From an uncultured Lachnospiraceae bacterium (GTDB lineage: Bacteria > Bacillota > Clostridia > Lachnospirales > Lachnospiraceae): 64,000 nt of DNA. Where the stretch lies: assembly GCA_910577645.1 (NCBI GenBank), contig CAJTOL010000016.1, positions 1 to 64,000 on the forward strand, read 5' to 3'. The notes beneath the pieces are model-generated. The model searched no databases, had not been told where the DNA came from, and saw nothing but the letters and a program-made list of their open reading frames with translations. The position numbers and the translations under genes are program-made. Positions 24,057 to 32,840 of the stretch are shown piece after piece (positions within the stretch are counted from its first letter, which is position 1; every line of letters starts with the position of its first letter).

Positions 24057-25235
24057 TTACCAGTATAAATTCCAGTCTTTCAGCCTTCTCGTTAGGGCTT
24101 CCATGTAAAAATAGTCTCCCCAGGTATTACACTCATCAACTCCTATGTTCCGGCAGGTATTTTCTCTGGAATCCCGGGCATAAGTTCCGTGAAGCAAAAT
24201 CCCATTGGATTTTTTATAATCCCCGTTGGCACAGTGATCCATTAAAGCCCGCAGCATTTTGTCCGCCGCATCCAAATAAGGGGCGGCCTTATCCGGCTCC
24301 ACATATTTACACATCTCTAAAATCCCGCAGATCGCAATGGCTGAGGCTGAAGAATCCCTGGGTTCCCCGCTTCCCGTATCAAAATCAAAATCCCAGTAAG
24401 GAACCAGATCTTCCGGCAGATGCTGGATAAAATAATCCGTAACCTGGAAAAACAGATCCAGATATTCCGGCTCCTTGACATACCGATAGCTTAAGGCAGA
24501 TCCGTAGATTCCCCAGGCCTGCCCTCTGGCCCAGGCGGAACCATTACGATTGCCCTGGTGAGTCACCCCATAGGTAGGCTCCCCGGTTTCCACATCAAAA
24601 AAGTGAGTATGGTAAGTGGAGTAATCCGGCCGTACCAGGCATTTCATTGCGGTTTGGATATGAGCCTTTGCCTTCCCGGCATAAGAAGGATTTCCGGTTA
24701 CCTCTGAAGCCCAGTAAAGAATAGGCAGATTTAAGAGGCAGTCAATAATCAGGCGGTATTCCTTTGGATCCCCTGGATTTCCCCAGGCTTGGAGGAAATT
24801 TCCTACGGTTCGAAAGCGTTCTGCCAGGTGATCCGCCGCCAAAAGGGCTGCTTCTTTTCCTGTCTCGCTTCCGGTAAGCTTGTAGGCGGCTACACAGGAG
24901 AGACTGTAAAGAAATCCCATATCATGGTGGTTTACATCAATTTTCTTTTGGATGCGCTCTAAAAAACTGTCTACCTGAGACAGGGCCGCCGCCTTTAATG
25001 CCGGATCTCCGGTATGCTCATAGGCCAGCCAGATACAGCCGGTCCAGAAGCCGGTAGTCCACTCCACATTTTCTGTGGGTTCAAAAAAGCCGCCGAAGGA
25101 ATTAGAGGACTTAAAGCGATGGGTAAATTTCCCCAGACTTTCCCGGACAATGCCAGCCGCACTGTCCATAGCGCTGTCCAGCATGGCGGAATCCATACCT
25201 GGATAACAATGAATAGATGAAAACGTTTGAGACAT
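24057..25235 (-). CDS. GH88 unsaturated glucuronyl hydrolase
   Basis: 392 residues, the usual length. It has the alpha/alpha-barrel signatures of family 88/105: WASEVTGNPSYAGKAKAH, RGQAWGIYGSALSYRY, and PYWDFDFDTGSGEPRDSSAS with the catalytic Asp. These enzymes hydrate the double bond of unsaturated uronic-acid ends left by polysaccharide lyases on heparin, chondroitin, hyaluronan or related chains, releasing the sugar. No signal peptide: it works in the cytoplasm on imported oligosaccharides. It is the last gene of an operon with a sulfatase and an AraC sensor-regulator, which points to a sulfated glycosaminoglycan-like substrate. AAGGAG precedes the ATG. Confidence 0.9.
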   Translation of the reverse strand: MSQTFSSIHCYPGMDSAMLDSAMDSAAGIVRESLGKFTHRFKSSNSFGGFFEPTENVEWTTGFWTGCIWLAYEHTGDPALKAAALSQVDSFLERIQKKIDVNHHDMGFLYSLSCVAAYKLTGSETGKEAALLAADHLAERFRTVGNFLQAWGNPGDPKEYRLIIDCLLNLPILYWASEVTGNPSYAGKAKAHIQTAMKCLVRPDYSTYHTHFFDVETGEPTYGVTHQGNRNGSAWARGQAWGIYGSALSYRYVKEPEYLDLFFQVTDYFIQHLPEDLVPYWDFDFDTGSGEPRDSSASAIAICGILEMCKYVEPDKAAPYLDAADKMLRALMDHCANGDYKKSNGILLHGTYARDSRENTCRNIGVDECNTWGDYFYMEALTRRLKDWNLYW

Positions 25236-25266
25236 AATGCAAGACTCCTTTCTGAAAGTAAATGAT

Positions 25267-27513
25267 TTATGGTTTCTGAATCCTGTCCCGATAAGCTTTT
25301 GGGCTGATTCCTACATACTTATTGAACACTCGGATAAAACTGTTGGAAGAATTAAATCCCACCATAGAACTTAAATCCACAATCTTAACAGACGGATCCT
25401 CTGCCAGAATTTCTTTGGATTTTTCAATCCGGTAGCGGTTTAAAAAGTCCTTGAAATTATTGTCACTTAGCTGTTTAAATAGGTTACTGCAATATTTTGG
25501 CGAGATATTCAGATGATCGGCCAAATCCGTCAGCATAATATCGTCCTGATAATTTTCATAGATATATCTGAGCATTTTCTCCAAAAGAGCTTTATCCTGA
25601 CGGGTTTCCTGCTGCTTTACTGCTTGGATTATTTCCTCTAGAATCCCTTTGATTTCGATAAACACTGTTGAATCATTCCAATGATTGTAAAGATATTTAT
25701 AATCCACCTTTTTTCCAAGAAATTCTTCCGGGGTGGTTTTAAGCTCCTGGAAAATCCGGGAAAGGGTACCGATAAAAGCATAGATTAAGTTTTGCAGAGT
25801 TTCCTTTGACAGATCCTTATCCCGAATATTTTCCCGAATCATGTTTTCGAAGATTGCAGTGGCTTCCTCTTGGCCGTTTAAGGCACACTGGATCAGCCTA
25901 TTTTCCACTTGCAGAGGATAGGAGTATGTTATTGCATCAATGGAAGAGATTTCTTCATAGGAGATCAGCCTGGATTTAGCGTGGAGGTAACGAAAGTCCA
26001 GGATTCGCAGCGCCTCCCGGTAGCAAATATGAAGTTCTGAGAGTCCTTGGTGTATGGAACTTAATACAATCCGGTGGTGAGAATCCTCTGCACTTTCCTG
26101 AACCTCTATTTCACGCAAAAGCTGGTTTAAAGTTGACCTGGCATCTTCCGGGGAAGAGGTGCAGAGAATCAAGGCATAGCGGTTATAGTCCAGATTGATA
26201 TAAAATACATTATCACGCCGGAAGGCCGTATCATAAGCCAGAGCCTTTTGTATGGCAATAGCCTGAAAAGAGCGCTCGTCTTCCAAACACAAGGTTTCCC
26301 CGATAGCAACACAGTAATCCGCATCCGGATCCTTAAACTGATTGAAATAAGCAGGATCTGTGTTTTGAGAAAATAAAAGCTCTTTGCAGGACTGAATAGA
26401 CATTAAAGAATTGTTCTCCTCCATGGCAATGTGGAGAAGAGAACCCAACTCGGTAATTTTCTCCAAATTTTTCCGGATTAGGGCGAACTCGTCCAGAGAT
26501 TTCTCTTCTTGACCGGAATCCAGAGCAGCGGCTGTTTCTATCAATTCCTTTACTGGATGATACAGCCGCTCGGAGATCCAATAGGCTAAAAATATTGCCA
26601 AGGAGACAGCGGCAAAGACTGCTGTTCCAAAGCCTATCAGCCTTTCTAGATGAAGGGGCAGAGGCGGATATTGGAAGACAGCTATCCATTGAAAAGGAGA
26701 AATTTCCGTTACTAAGAGATAGCGCTTTTTAATAAGCTGTGGATGACGAAAGGAGGACTCACCACCGGAAGTCATCAGGCTTTCATACAAGTTGAGGCTA
26801 TCCTGCCTTCTTTCTTGGAGGTTATTGGAAAAAGCTAATACCCCGTCCTTGTTATACAGAAAAAAAGCGTCGGCAAAGGATTCGCTGACGATAGATTTTC
26901 TGGGAATAGTAAAAAAGAAAAGAAGGGGATGATGGGAACTTTTATCTTTTAATACATACTGGATGGATAAAAGTTCACCGCTTAAGGGGTCATACACCGG
27001 CAGGAAATAGGGTTGATCATGATTCTGAAAATATTGGATAATCTCTGAGTACTCCCGGTCGCTAATACCCTGAGAACGGCAGTAAACCGCCGCAGTCATG
27101 GAACGATTGGGCGTTAGTACTATGTCGGTGACAGTCCCGTCATAGACCCTGGGATTTAGGGGGGTTGCAGCTACCTCATATTCCACCTGAAGCATGTCAG
27201 TGGAAACAGATTTCAGCTTTTTGGAGGCAGCAATAGCATAAAAATAAAACTCCTGCAGGGAAGGAGAATCTGCCCATCTGGACAGTTCGCCGCTCCCCAT
27301 ACAATCTCCGATTGCCTGAACAATAATGCTGGCGGATATAGCGGAGGCGGCTTCCTGAGAACGGGCGGACTGCTCCAAATAATAGGAATAGTCCAGATGA
27401 GCCTGTTTATTTAAAAACCAGCCGGTCAAAACGCACAAAATCAGGGCAGTGAGGATTGCCGCAGTAGTAAATAAGCGGTATAAAGTTTTTCGGTACGTTC
27501 CACGTAAGTGCAT
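25267..27513 (-). CDS. Membrane-anchored AraC-type sensor regulator
   Basis: About 748 residues. A membrane helix at about 16-36, a roughly 250-residue extracellular sensor region (Cache-like by size and position), a second membrane helix (FGTAVFAAVSLAIFLAYWIS), a cytoplasmic linker, and a C-terminal AraC domain with ISPKYCSNLFKQLSDNNFKD and VGFNSSNSFIRVFNKYVG. Such one-component receptors bind extracellular oligosaccharides and activate adjacent glycan-use genes. The ATG at 27513 is preceded by AAAGGA at 8 bases. It sits between the sulfatase and GH88 genes; its likely target is the control region at 29033-29329. Confidence 0.88.
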   Translation of the reverse strand: MHLRGTYRKTLYRLFTTAAILTALILCVLTGWFLNKQAHLDYSYYLEQSARSQEAASAISASIIVQAIGDCMGSGELSRWADSPSLQEFYFYAIAASKKLKSVSTDMLQVEYEVAATPLNPRVYDGTVTDIVLTPNRSMTAAVYCRSQGISDREYSEIIQYFQNHDQPYFLPVYDPLSGELLSIQYVLKDKSSHHPLLFFFTIPRKSIVSESFADAFFLYNKDGVLAFSNNLQERRQDSLNLYESLMTSGGESSFRHPQLIKKRYLLVTEISPFQWIAVFQYPPLPLHLERLIGFGTAVFAAVSLAIFLAYWISERLYHPVKELIETAAALDSGQEEKSLDEFALIRKNLEKITELGSLLHIAMEENNSLMSIQSCKELLFSQNTDPAYFNQFKDPDADYCVAIGETLCLEDERSFQAIAIQKALAYDTAFRRDNVFYINLDYNRYALILCTSSPEDARSTLNQLLREIEVQESAEDSHHRIVLSSIHQGLSELHICYREALRILDFRYLHAKSRLISYEEISSIDAITYSYPLQVENRLIQCALNGQEEATAIFENMIRENIRDKDLSKETLQNLIYAFIGTLSRIFQELKTTPEEFLGKKVDYKYLYNHWNDSTVFIEIKGILEEIIQAVKQQETRQDKALLEKMLRYIYENYQDDIMLTDLADHLNISPKYCSNLFKQLSDNNFKDFLNRYRIEKSKEILAEDPSVKIVDLSSMVGFNSSNSFIRVFNKYVGISPKAYRDRIQKP

Positions 27514-27553
27514 AAGATCAGTCCTTTGCTGAAGGTAAGAGCCTGTATAGAGA

Positions 27554-29032
27554 CTATTTTCGGATGCTTTCCGCATAGATTTCCACGGCGCTGGGCCCCT
27601 GATGGAGCCAAAAGCCCAGAGGGTGCTTCCGGTACGCCGCTATATCGGAACATGCCAAACGTTTGAAATCATCGTTGGTTTTTGCTAAATGTGTCTCTAA
27701 AAGAGCACGATACTTTGTCAAAATCGGAGCATATTGAGGAAGGCGGGCCAAATTCTTTTGCTCCAGCCGGTCACGGCCCAAATCAAAAAGCTCTTCGCTG
27801 TCCGGCTCCAGATAGCAGACATACTTGTAGGATTCATCGCAGATCATACGCCCGGGAACCGTATAATCCCGAAACTCATCCTGCCACTCTGCCGCCGCGT
27901 ATGGAGAGGCAGAGGAAGAGTCCGCTCCCCGGAGGACATTTGCCTGACTGTGTCCAGAAAATTTGCAGTCAAATGGAACCGAGATGTGAGAAAAATCCAG
28001 CATGGTAGGAAGCAAGTCCAGAAGGGATGATACTCCGCCAATCCGGCGGTTTATTTTTGCGCCGGGAAGGGCGAACAGCAGGGGAACACGGTTGCTTTCC
28101 TCATAAAATACCCCGTATTTGGTTACCAGACGGTGAGCCCCCATGCCCTCGCCGTGGTCAGCGAAAAAGATAACAACGGTATTGTCTGCTTTAGAGCTGT
28201 GTTCCAGGGCGTTTAGAATCTCCCCGATCTGGCTATCAACTATGGAAAGGTAGTAATAGTAGGCATAGAGATAATACCGGTAATCTTCAGGAGTCCAGTG
28301 GGTGGCATGCCGTTGGCGCCGATGGGCACAGCAGAGATATTGGATAAACTCTGGCCGATTTCCAATATCATCAAACTCAAAATTATCCGGAAGAGGAGGC
28401 AGTTCCCTATCCAGCTTGTAGGCAGCCGGATTGTGGCCGTTTTGATTTTCCCCGATATAGCCGCAGATATTATGAGGATTTTGAAGATCCGCCACAGCCA
28501 GAAAAGGATTTTTCAGCTTTCCTGCCTGAGAATTTAACCACGAGACAGCTTTTTGGGTAGTATCAATATCTAAATAGGTTTCGTAATCAAAATTAATAGA
28601 GGGATTGCTTCTCTCAATATGGATTTCCTCAGAAGGGATGATCTGAAATCCTCTTAGGGCTCCATAGTCATGAGTCTTACCAAAATGTACACAGGTATAA
28701 CCGGCCTGGGAAAACAGCTCTCCCATGGCAGGGATTTGATTAGGCAGAGCAGAAAAGACTTTGGGTTCGGTATCCGGATCATCTTTATAAACAGGAAACC
28801 GCTGTAAGGGCAGATTGGTGCGGACGTTGGTTTCATGAGGATATTTGGAAGTCCAGAAGGAAGCTCTGGCCGGCTGACATAGAGGGCAGGGCGTATAGGC
28901 ATATTCAAAAATCGCAGACTGGGCAGCCAATTTGTCTAGATTAGGTGTTCTGGCATAGGCATTTCCATAGAAGCTTAAGGCAGTGGCAGACAGCTGATCG
29001 CAGATAATCAGAAGATAGTTTGGCTGATTCAT
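27554..29032 (-). CDS. Type I sulfatase (first of two)
   Basis: 492 residues of the alkaline phosphatase-like sulfatase family. The formylglycine site is CQPAR at residues 52-56 (in CPLCQPARASFWTSKYP), metal ligands begin with Asp12 in LIICDQLSA, and FADHGEGMGAHRLVTKYG supplies the second metal pair. Cys in the motif means an anaerobic radical-SAM maturase (anSME) must convert it to formylglycine; none is in the window. There is no signal peptide, so it cleaves sulfate esters from imported sugars. First gene of the leftward operon with the AraC sensor and GH88. Confidence 0.9.
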   Translation of the reverse strand: MNQPNYLLIICDQLSATALSFYGNAYARTPNLDKLAAQSAIFEYAYTPCPLCQPARASFWTSKYPHETNVRTNLPLQRFPVYKDDPDTEPKVFSALPNQIPAMGELFSQAGYTCVHFGKTHDYGALRGFQIIPSEEIHIERSNPSINFDYETYLDIDTTQKAVSWLNSQAGKLKNPFLAVADLQNPHNICGYIGENQNGHNPAAYKLDRELPPLPDNFEFDDIGNRPEFIQYLCCAHRRQRHATHWTPEDYRYYLYAYYYYLSIVDSQIGEILNALEHSSKADNTVVIFFADHGEGMGAHRLVTKYGVFYEESNRVPLLFALPGAKINRRIGGVSSLLDLLPTMLDFSHISVPFDCKFSGHSQANVLRGADSSSASPYAAAEWQDEFRDYTVPGRMICDESYKYVCYLEPDSEELFDLGRDRLEQKNLARLPQYAPILTKYRALLETHLAKTNDDFKRLACSDIAAYRKHPLGFWLHQGPSAVEIYAESIRK

Positions 29033-29105
29033 AAAAATTCCCCTTTCTCAAAAACTACACTCGTGTGCATGAGAAAAATCAATAAAAACTTGTCTTATTT
29101 ACAGT

Positions 29106-29134
29106 AATATAATATAAAAGATCACAAAAATCAA
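29106..29134 (-). promoter_or_regulatory. Leftward promoter of sulfatase-AraC-GH88 operon
   Basis: On the minus strand TTGATT (29129-29134), 17 bases, TATATT (29106-29111), about 70 bases upstream of the sulfatase ATG. The 13-base direct repeats begin right at its -35 side. Confidence 0.5.
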
Positions 29135-29203
29135 TAGAAAATAGACCATTGGTGATAGAGTGGAAAAATGGTGATAAAAGAAATAGAAAATAGAAAATGG
29201 TCT
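29133..29203. repeat. Repeats in divergent control region
   Basis: AATAGAAAATAGA occurs at 29133-29145 and 29182-29194; TGGTGATA at 29150-29157 and 29169-29176 (19 bases apart, about two helical turns); and AGACCATT (29143-29150) is the inverse of AATGGTCT (29196-29203). They lie between the leftward and rightward promoters. AraC proteins bind paired direct repeats, so these are candidate activator sites for the AraC sensor encoded in the left operon. Confidence 0.55.
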
Positions 29204-29215
29204 GAAAACTGTGGA

Positions 29216-29244
29216 TTTACTTTAGACTGTGGATAGTTTACAGT
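29216..29244 (+). promoter_or_regulatory. Rightward promoter of transporter operon
   Basis: TTTACT (29216-29221), 17 bases, TACAGT (29239-29244). A weak match, as expected for an activator-dependent promoter, about 85 bases before the permease ATG. Confidence 0.4.
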
Positions 29245-29259
29245 AGAATCAGCGACAGG

Positions 29260-29281
29260 TTCTTGGGGTGCACACCAAGAA
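29260..29281 (+). promoter_or_regulatory. Palindrome just downstream of the rightward start
   Basis: TTCTTGG (29260-29266) and CCAAGAA (29275-29281) form a perfect 7-base inverted repeat around 8 bases. Its position just past the predicted transcription start suits an operator or an early leader hairpin. Confidence 0.5.
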
Positions 29282-29329
29282 AACTAATTGCCGAATTACT
29301 ACATTACTATAATAAAGAGGGGGTTCCTG

Positions 29330-30247
29330 ATGCTGAAAAATAAAGACAAAAGATGGGAAAGGATTAAAAAGAATTACCAATTATATCTTTTGTTGCTTCC
29401 AGGCCTGCTGTGGTTTTTAGCCTTTGCTTACAGGCCTATGTCCGGCCTGAGGATTGCGTTTTATGACTATAATATTTTTCGGGGGATTGAGGGAAGCGAA
29501 TTTGTAGGACTGAAAAATTTTGTTGAGTTTCTGGGAGGGAGAGATTTTATAAGAGTATTTAAAAACACACTGATGATCTCTCTCTGGCAGATCTTGATCT
29601 GCTTTCCTGTCCCGATTCTTCTTGCTATCTGCGTGACAGAAATGAAGAATAAGATAGTCAGCCGTCTGACCCAGACAGCTACCTTGCTGCCCCATTTTGT
29701 GTCGGTTGTGGTAGTTTGCGGTATGGTAGTCAACTTTTTATCTCCCAGTACGGGGATTATTAATATGATCCTTTCAAAATTGGGGATGGAACCAATCTAC
29801 TTTATGGTGCATCCGCAGTACTTTCGCGGCATTTATACAGGAATGACCCTGTGGCAGAACGCAGGTTTTAATGCGTTGGTATTTATTGCTGCCATTATGG
29901 GAATTGATCCTCAGCTTTATGAGGCGGCTACAGTAGACGGCGCAGGGAAATGGCAGAAAATCCGCCACATTACGTTTCCCGCCATTATGCCTACGATAGT
30001 TACTATGTTTGTACTGAATATCGGTAAGATGGTAAAAGTGGGCTATGAGGCAATTTTGCTTTTGTATCAGCCTTCTACCTATGCTACAGCAGATGTAATT
30101 GCCACTTATTCTTATCGTTTGGGATTTGAAAATGGAAATTATGGTTTAGCTACAGCGGTAGGGCTTTTTGAAGCAGCAGTGGCGTTGGTGCTGGTTACAT
30201 TATCCAATTGGGTAAGCCGCAAAATTACTGACAATGCACTTTGGTAG
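29330..30247 (+). CDS. ABC transporter permease (LplB type)
   Basis: About 305 residues, six membrane helices, with the LplB-type start YQLYLLLLPGLLWFLAFAYR and the EAA loop YEAATVDGAGKWQKIRHITF. LplB/YtcP transporters of Bacillota carry complex or uronic-acid oligosaccharides. ATG at 29330 with AGAGGGGG upstream is preferred to a longer start at 29288. It pairs with the next permease; no ATPase is encoded, so a shared MsmX-type ATPase is expected. Position right of the divergent control region links it to the sulfatase/GH88 operon. Confidence 0.9.
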   Translation: MLKNKDKRWERIKKNYQLYLLLLPGLLWFLAFAYRPMSGLRIAFYDYNIFRGIEGSEFVGLKNFVEFLGGRDFIRVFKNTLMISLWQILICFPVPILLAICVTEMKNKIVSRLTQTATLLPHFVSVVVVCGMVVNFLSPSTGIINMILSKLGMEPIYFMVHPQYFRGIYTGMTLWQNAGFNALVFIAAIMGIDPQLYEAATVDGAGKWQKIRHITFPAIMPTIVTMFVLNIGKMVKVGYEAILLLYQPSTYATADVIATYSYRLGFENGNYGLATAVGLFEAAVALVLVTLSNWVSRKITDNALW

Positions 30248-30257
30248 GAGGGAAGCT

Positions 30258-31154
30258 ATGAAAAAGCAAAAACATCAGGGTCAGGTGATCGGTACTGGCG
30301 AACGGATTTTCAATGTTGCCATGGTAATTTTGGGAATTTTGATTTCACTGATTGTCCTTTATCCGATATACTATGCATTAATAGCTTCTTTAAGCAAGCC
30401 CTTGTATGTGGAAAACGGTTCTGTTATGTTTTCTATAAAAGGGGTTACACTGGAGAGCTACCGCCAGGCATCAGCTAAACCGGGGATTTGGACAGCCTAT
30501 GGCAATACAATTTTTTATACAGTGGCAGGTGTGGCGGTTAATATGGCCTTTACCACTACCATGGCCTATGCCCTTTCCAAAGAAAAGCTGGTGTTCAGAA
30601 AGTTTTTTACTTTGCTGGCTATTTTTACCATGTGGTTTAATGCAGGTATTATACCTACTTATTTAAACTTCCGGGATTTCGGCCTGCTGGATACCAGAAC
30701 TGCAATTATTTTCGGATTTGCCATCAACACCTATAATCTAATTATTATGAAGAGCTTTTTTGAGCAGGTTCCCTTTGAGCTGGAAGAGGCAGCCTTTATT
30801 GACGGGGCAAACCACTTTACCATATTTTTTAAGATTTTTCTGCCTCTGTCAAAACCGGCCCTGGCAACAGTAGGACTATTTTATGCAGTAAACCGGTGGA
30901 ACAGCTATTTCTGGGCCATGCAGCTTTTAAATGACGACAAAAAGGCTCCTTTACAAGTACTTTTAAAGAAAATGCTGGTGGATCGGGTGGCAAATGCGGC
31001 AGATGCTGCATTAGTGACAGCAGAGTCTTTAAGCTCACCCACCACTATCATTTATGCAGTAATTATTATCGCCATTTTACCAATGCTGGCGGTATTCCCC
31101 TTTGTCCAAAAATACTTTAAGACCGGACTGACAGTGGGAGGAGTAAAGGGATGA
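30258..31154 (+). CDS. ABC transporter permease (YtcP type)
   Basis: About 298 residues and six membrane helices. It has the YtcP-type features LYPIYYALIASLSKPLYVENG, the EAA loop LEEAAFIDGANHFTIFFKIF, a segment KAPLQVLLKKMLVD typical of this subgroup, and the ending TGLTVGGVKG. Start at 30258, with AGGAGGGAA upstream, overlaps no more than a few bases with the space after the first permease. Second half of the channel for the imported oligosaccharide. Confidence 0.9.
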   Translation: MKKQKHQGQVIGTGERIFNVAMVILGILISLIVLYPIYYALIASLSKPLYVENGSVMFSIKGVTLESYRQASAKPGIWTAYGNTIFYTVAGVAVNMAFTTTMAYALSKEKLVFRKFFTLLAIFTMWFNAGIIPTYLNFRDFGLLDTRTAIIFGFAINTYNLIIMKSFFEQVPFELEEAAFIDGANHFTIFFKIFLPLSKPALATVGLFYAVNRWNSYFWAMQLLNDDKKAPLQVLLKKMLVDRVANAADAALVTAESLSSPTTIIYAVIIIAILPMLAVFPFVQKYFKTGLTVGGVKG

Positions 31155-31202
31155 TGTTTAAAAATTATATTATTGTATCAATTATATCAGGAGGACTTAT
31201 TC

Positions 31203-32840
31203 ATGAGAAAAAATAAATTGTTGGCACTTGCAGCAATCGCAGGGATGACTGTTTCCGCTCTGGCCGGATGCAGTGGAAGTTCAGACTCCAATGCCACAGC
31301 TGCGTCTCCGGTTCAGAATACCGGAACTCAGGACAGCGGAACCGGAGAGACAGAGAAACCTCTGGAGGGAAGCTTAGTCAGTGCAGAACCTAAAGAGTTT
31401 TCTATTTTCTTAAACTTTAATAATATGCCTTTTGATTCTTCATGGCAGGTTTGGCAAGAAATCGCGAAAAGAACTAACATAAGTCTGAAAGGGACCATTT
31501 CCCTTACCAACTCTAATGAGGAAGAAGCCTTTAATCTGATGCTTAGTTCTGGGCAGCTGGCAGACATTATCGGCTACGTAGATGCATCTGAACTGGAAAA
31601 GCTGGGAAGAGACGGAGGCCTGATTCCGTTAAACGATTTAATCGATCAGTATGCTCCGAATATTAAGCATACAATGGAAGAAGACGACAGATTTCGTCAG
31701 GCAGCTTACTCATTGGATGGAAACATTTATTATATCCCCAAAAACCAGGAACTTTTGTCCGCAGAGTATTGGTGGATCCGCCAGGACTGGTTGGATAAGC
31801 TGGGGTTGGAAATGCCTGCCACAGTCGACGAGCTTCACGATGTTCTCTACGCTTTCCGAAATCAGGATCCCAATGGAAACGGTTTAAAGGATGAGGTGCC
31901 ATTGTTTGACCGGGCTGGCTGGAAGATGCCGGAAGAATACTTATATCTGTGGGATACTAGTACTACTTTCTATCCAAGAGATGGTGAGATAACCTTTGAA
32001 CCGATGGAAGAGAACTTTAAGACCGGCGTAAAAGGCATGATTCAGTGGTACAAGGAGGGGATCATCGATCCTGAGATTTTTACCAGAGGCGCTTCCGGAA
32101 GAGATACTCTGCTTAGCGGAGATTTGGGCGGCTGTACCCATGACTGGGTAAGCACAGGTAACTATAATACTTCCCTGGCAGAAGCCATCCCTGGATTTAA
32201 GATGGTTCCCTTTGCGCCGCCTGCAGACCAAAACGGAGTGGTAAAAGAACGTGTCAGCCGCTATCCCGGTGCTGGTTGGGGAATTTCTTCTCAGTGCGAG
32301 GATCCGGTTACAGTAATTAAATTTATGGATTACTTCTTTAGTGAAGAAGGAGACGAGCTGATAAACTGGGGGATTGAAGGAGATACCTATACCAAAAATG
32401 CAGACGGAACAAAGGAGTTTACTGAGAAAGTACTGAACTCTGAGCTGACTCCTATCGGTTATTTGCGTTCCATTGGCGCTCACTACCGTATCGGTATGTG
32501 TCAGGATGGAGAATATGAGAAGGCGGTTATGACCGAGAGCGGTCGGGAAGCCAGCGAGCTTTATGACTCCCATCCGGAATGGTTCGGCCAGGATATGCCT
32601 CCATATGAAGATGGGGAACTGACCTTAAAGTACAGGGCAGATGTGGATACTGAGTATAAAAACATTATGTCTAGTATTCAGCCCTATGTGGAAGAAAAGT
32701 TCCAGTCCTGGGTTCTGGGAGTAAATGATTTTGACGCAGAATATGATCAGTTTATTACAGAATTAAAGGCCAGAGGCATTGACCGGGCTTTAGAAATTAA
32801 TCAGGAAGCCTATGATATTTACTTAAATGGGGTCAATTAA
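31203..32840 (+). CDS. Extracellular substrate-binding lipoprotein (LplA type)
   Basis: About 545 residues, the larger size typical of binding proteins for LplB/YtcP systems. The signal peptide ends at the lipobox SALAGC, followed by a low-complexity Ser/Thr/Gly linker. WRIRQDW-like and QDPNGNGLKDEVP (calcium-loop-like) segments are typical of the family. It captures an oligosaccharide outside the cell; the two sulfatases and GH88 around it suggest a sulfated, unsaturated uronic-acid oligosaccharide. AGGAGG precedes the ATG at 31203. The second sulfatase gene begins immediately after its stop. Confidence 0.9.
   Translation: MRKNKLLALAAIAGMTVSALAGCSGSSDSNATAASPVQNTGTQDSGTGETEKPLEGSLVSAEPKEFSIFLNFNNMPFDSSWQVWQEIAKRTNISLKGTISLTNSNEEEAFNLMLSSGQLADIIGYVDASELEKLGRDGGLIPLNDLIDQYAPNIKHTMEEDDRFRQAAYSLDGNIYYIPKNQELLSAEYWWIRQDWLDKLGLEMPATVDELHDVLYAFRNQDPNGNGLKDEVPLFDRAGWKMPEEYLYLWDTSTTFYPRDGEITFEPMEENFKTGVKGMIQWYKEGIIDPEIFTRGASGRDTLLSGDLGGCTHDWVSTGNYNTSLAEAIPGFKMVPFAPPADQNGVVKERVSRYPGAGWGISSQCEDPVTVIKFMDYFFSEEGDELINWGIEGDTYTKNADGTKEFTEKVLNSELTPIGYLRSIGAHYRIGMCQDGEYEKAVMTESGREASELYDSHPEWFGQDMPPYEDGELTLKYRADVDTEYKNIMSSIQPYVEEKFQSWVLGVNDFDAEYDQFITELKARGIDRALEINQEAYDIYLNGVN

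Noticed and set aside
25218..25231. A CcpA-like site TGAAAACGTTTGAG over the start of the GH88 gene
   Set aside because: The last bases do not fit the catabolite-response consensus, and part of it is coding sequence. It remains a weak possibility only.
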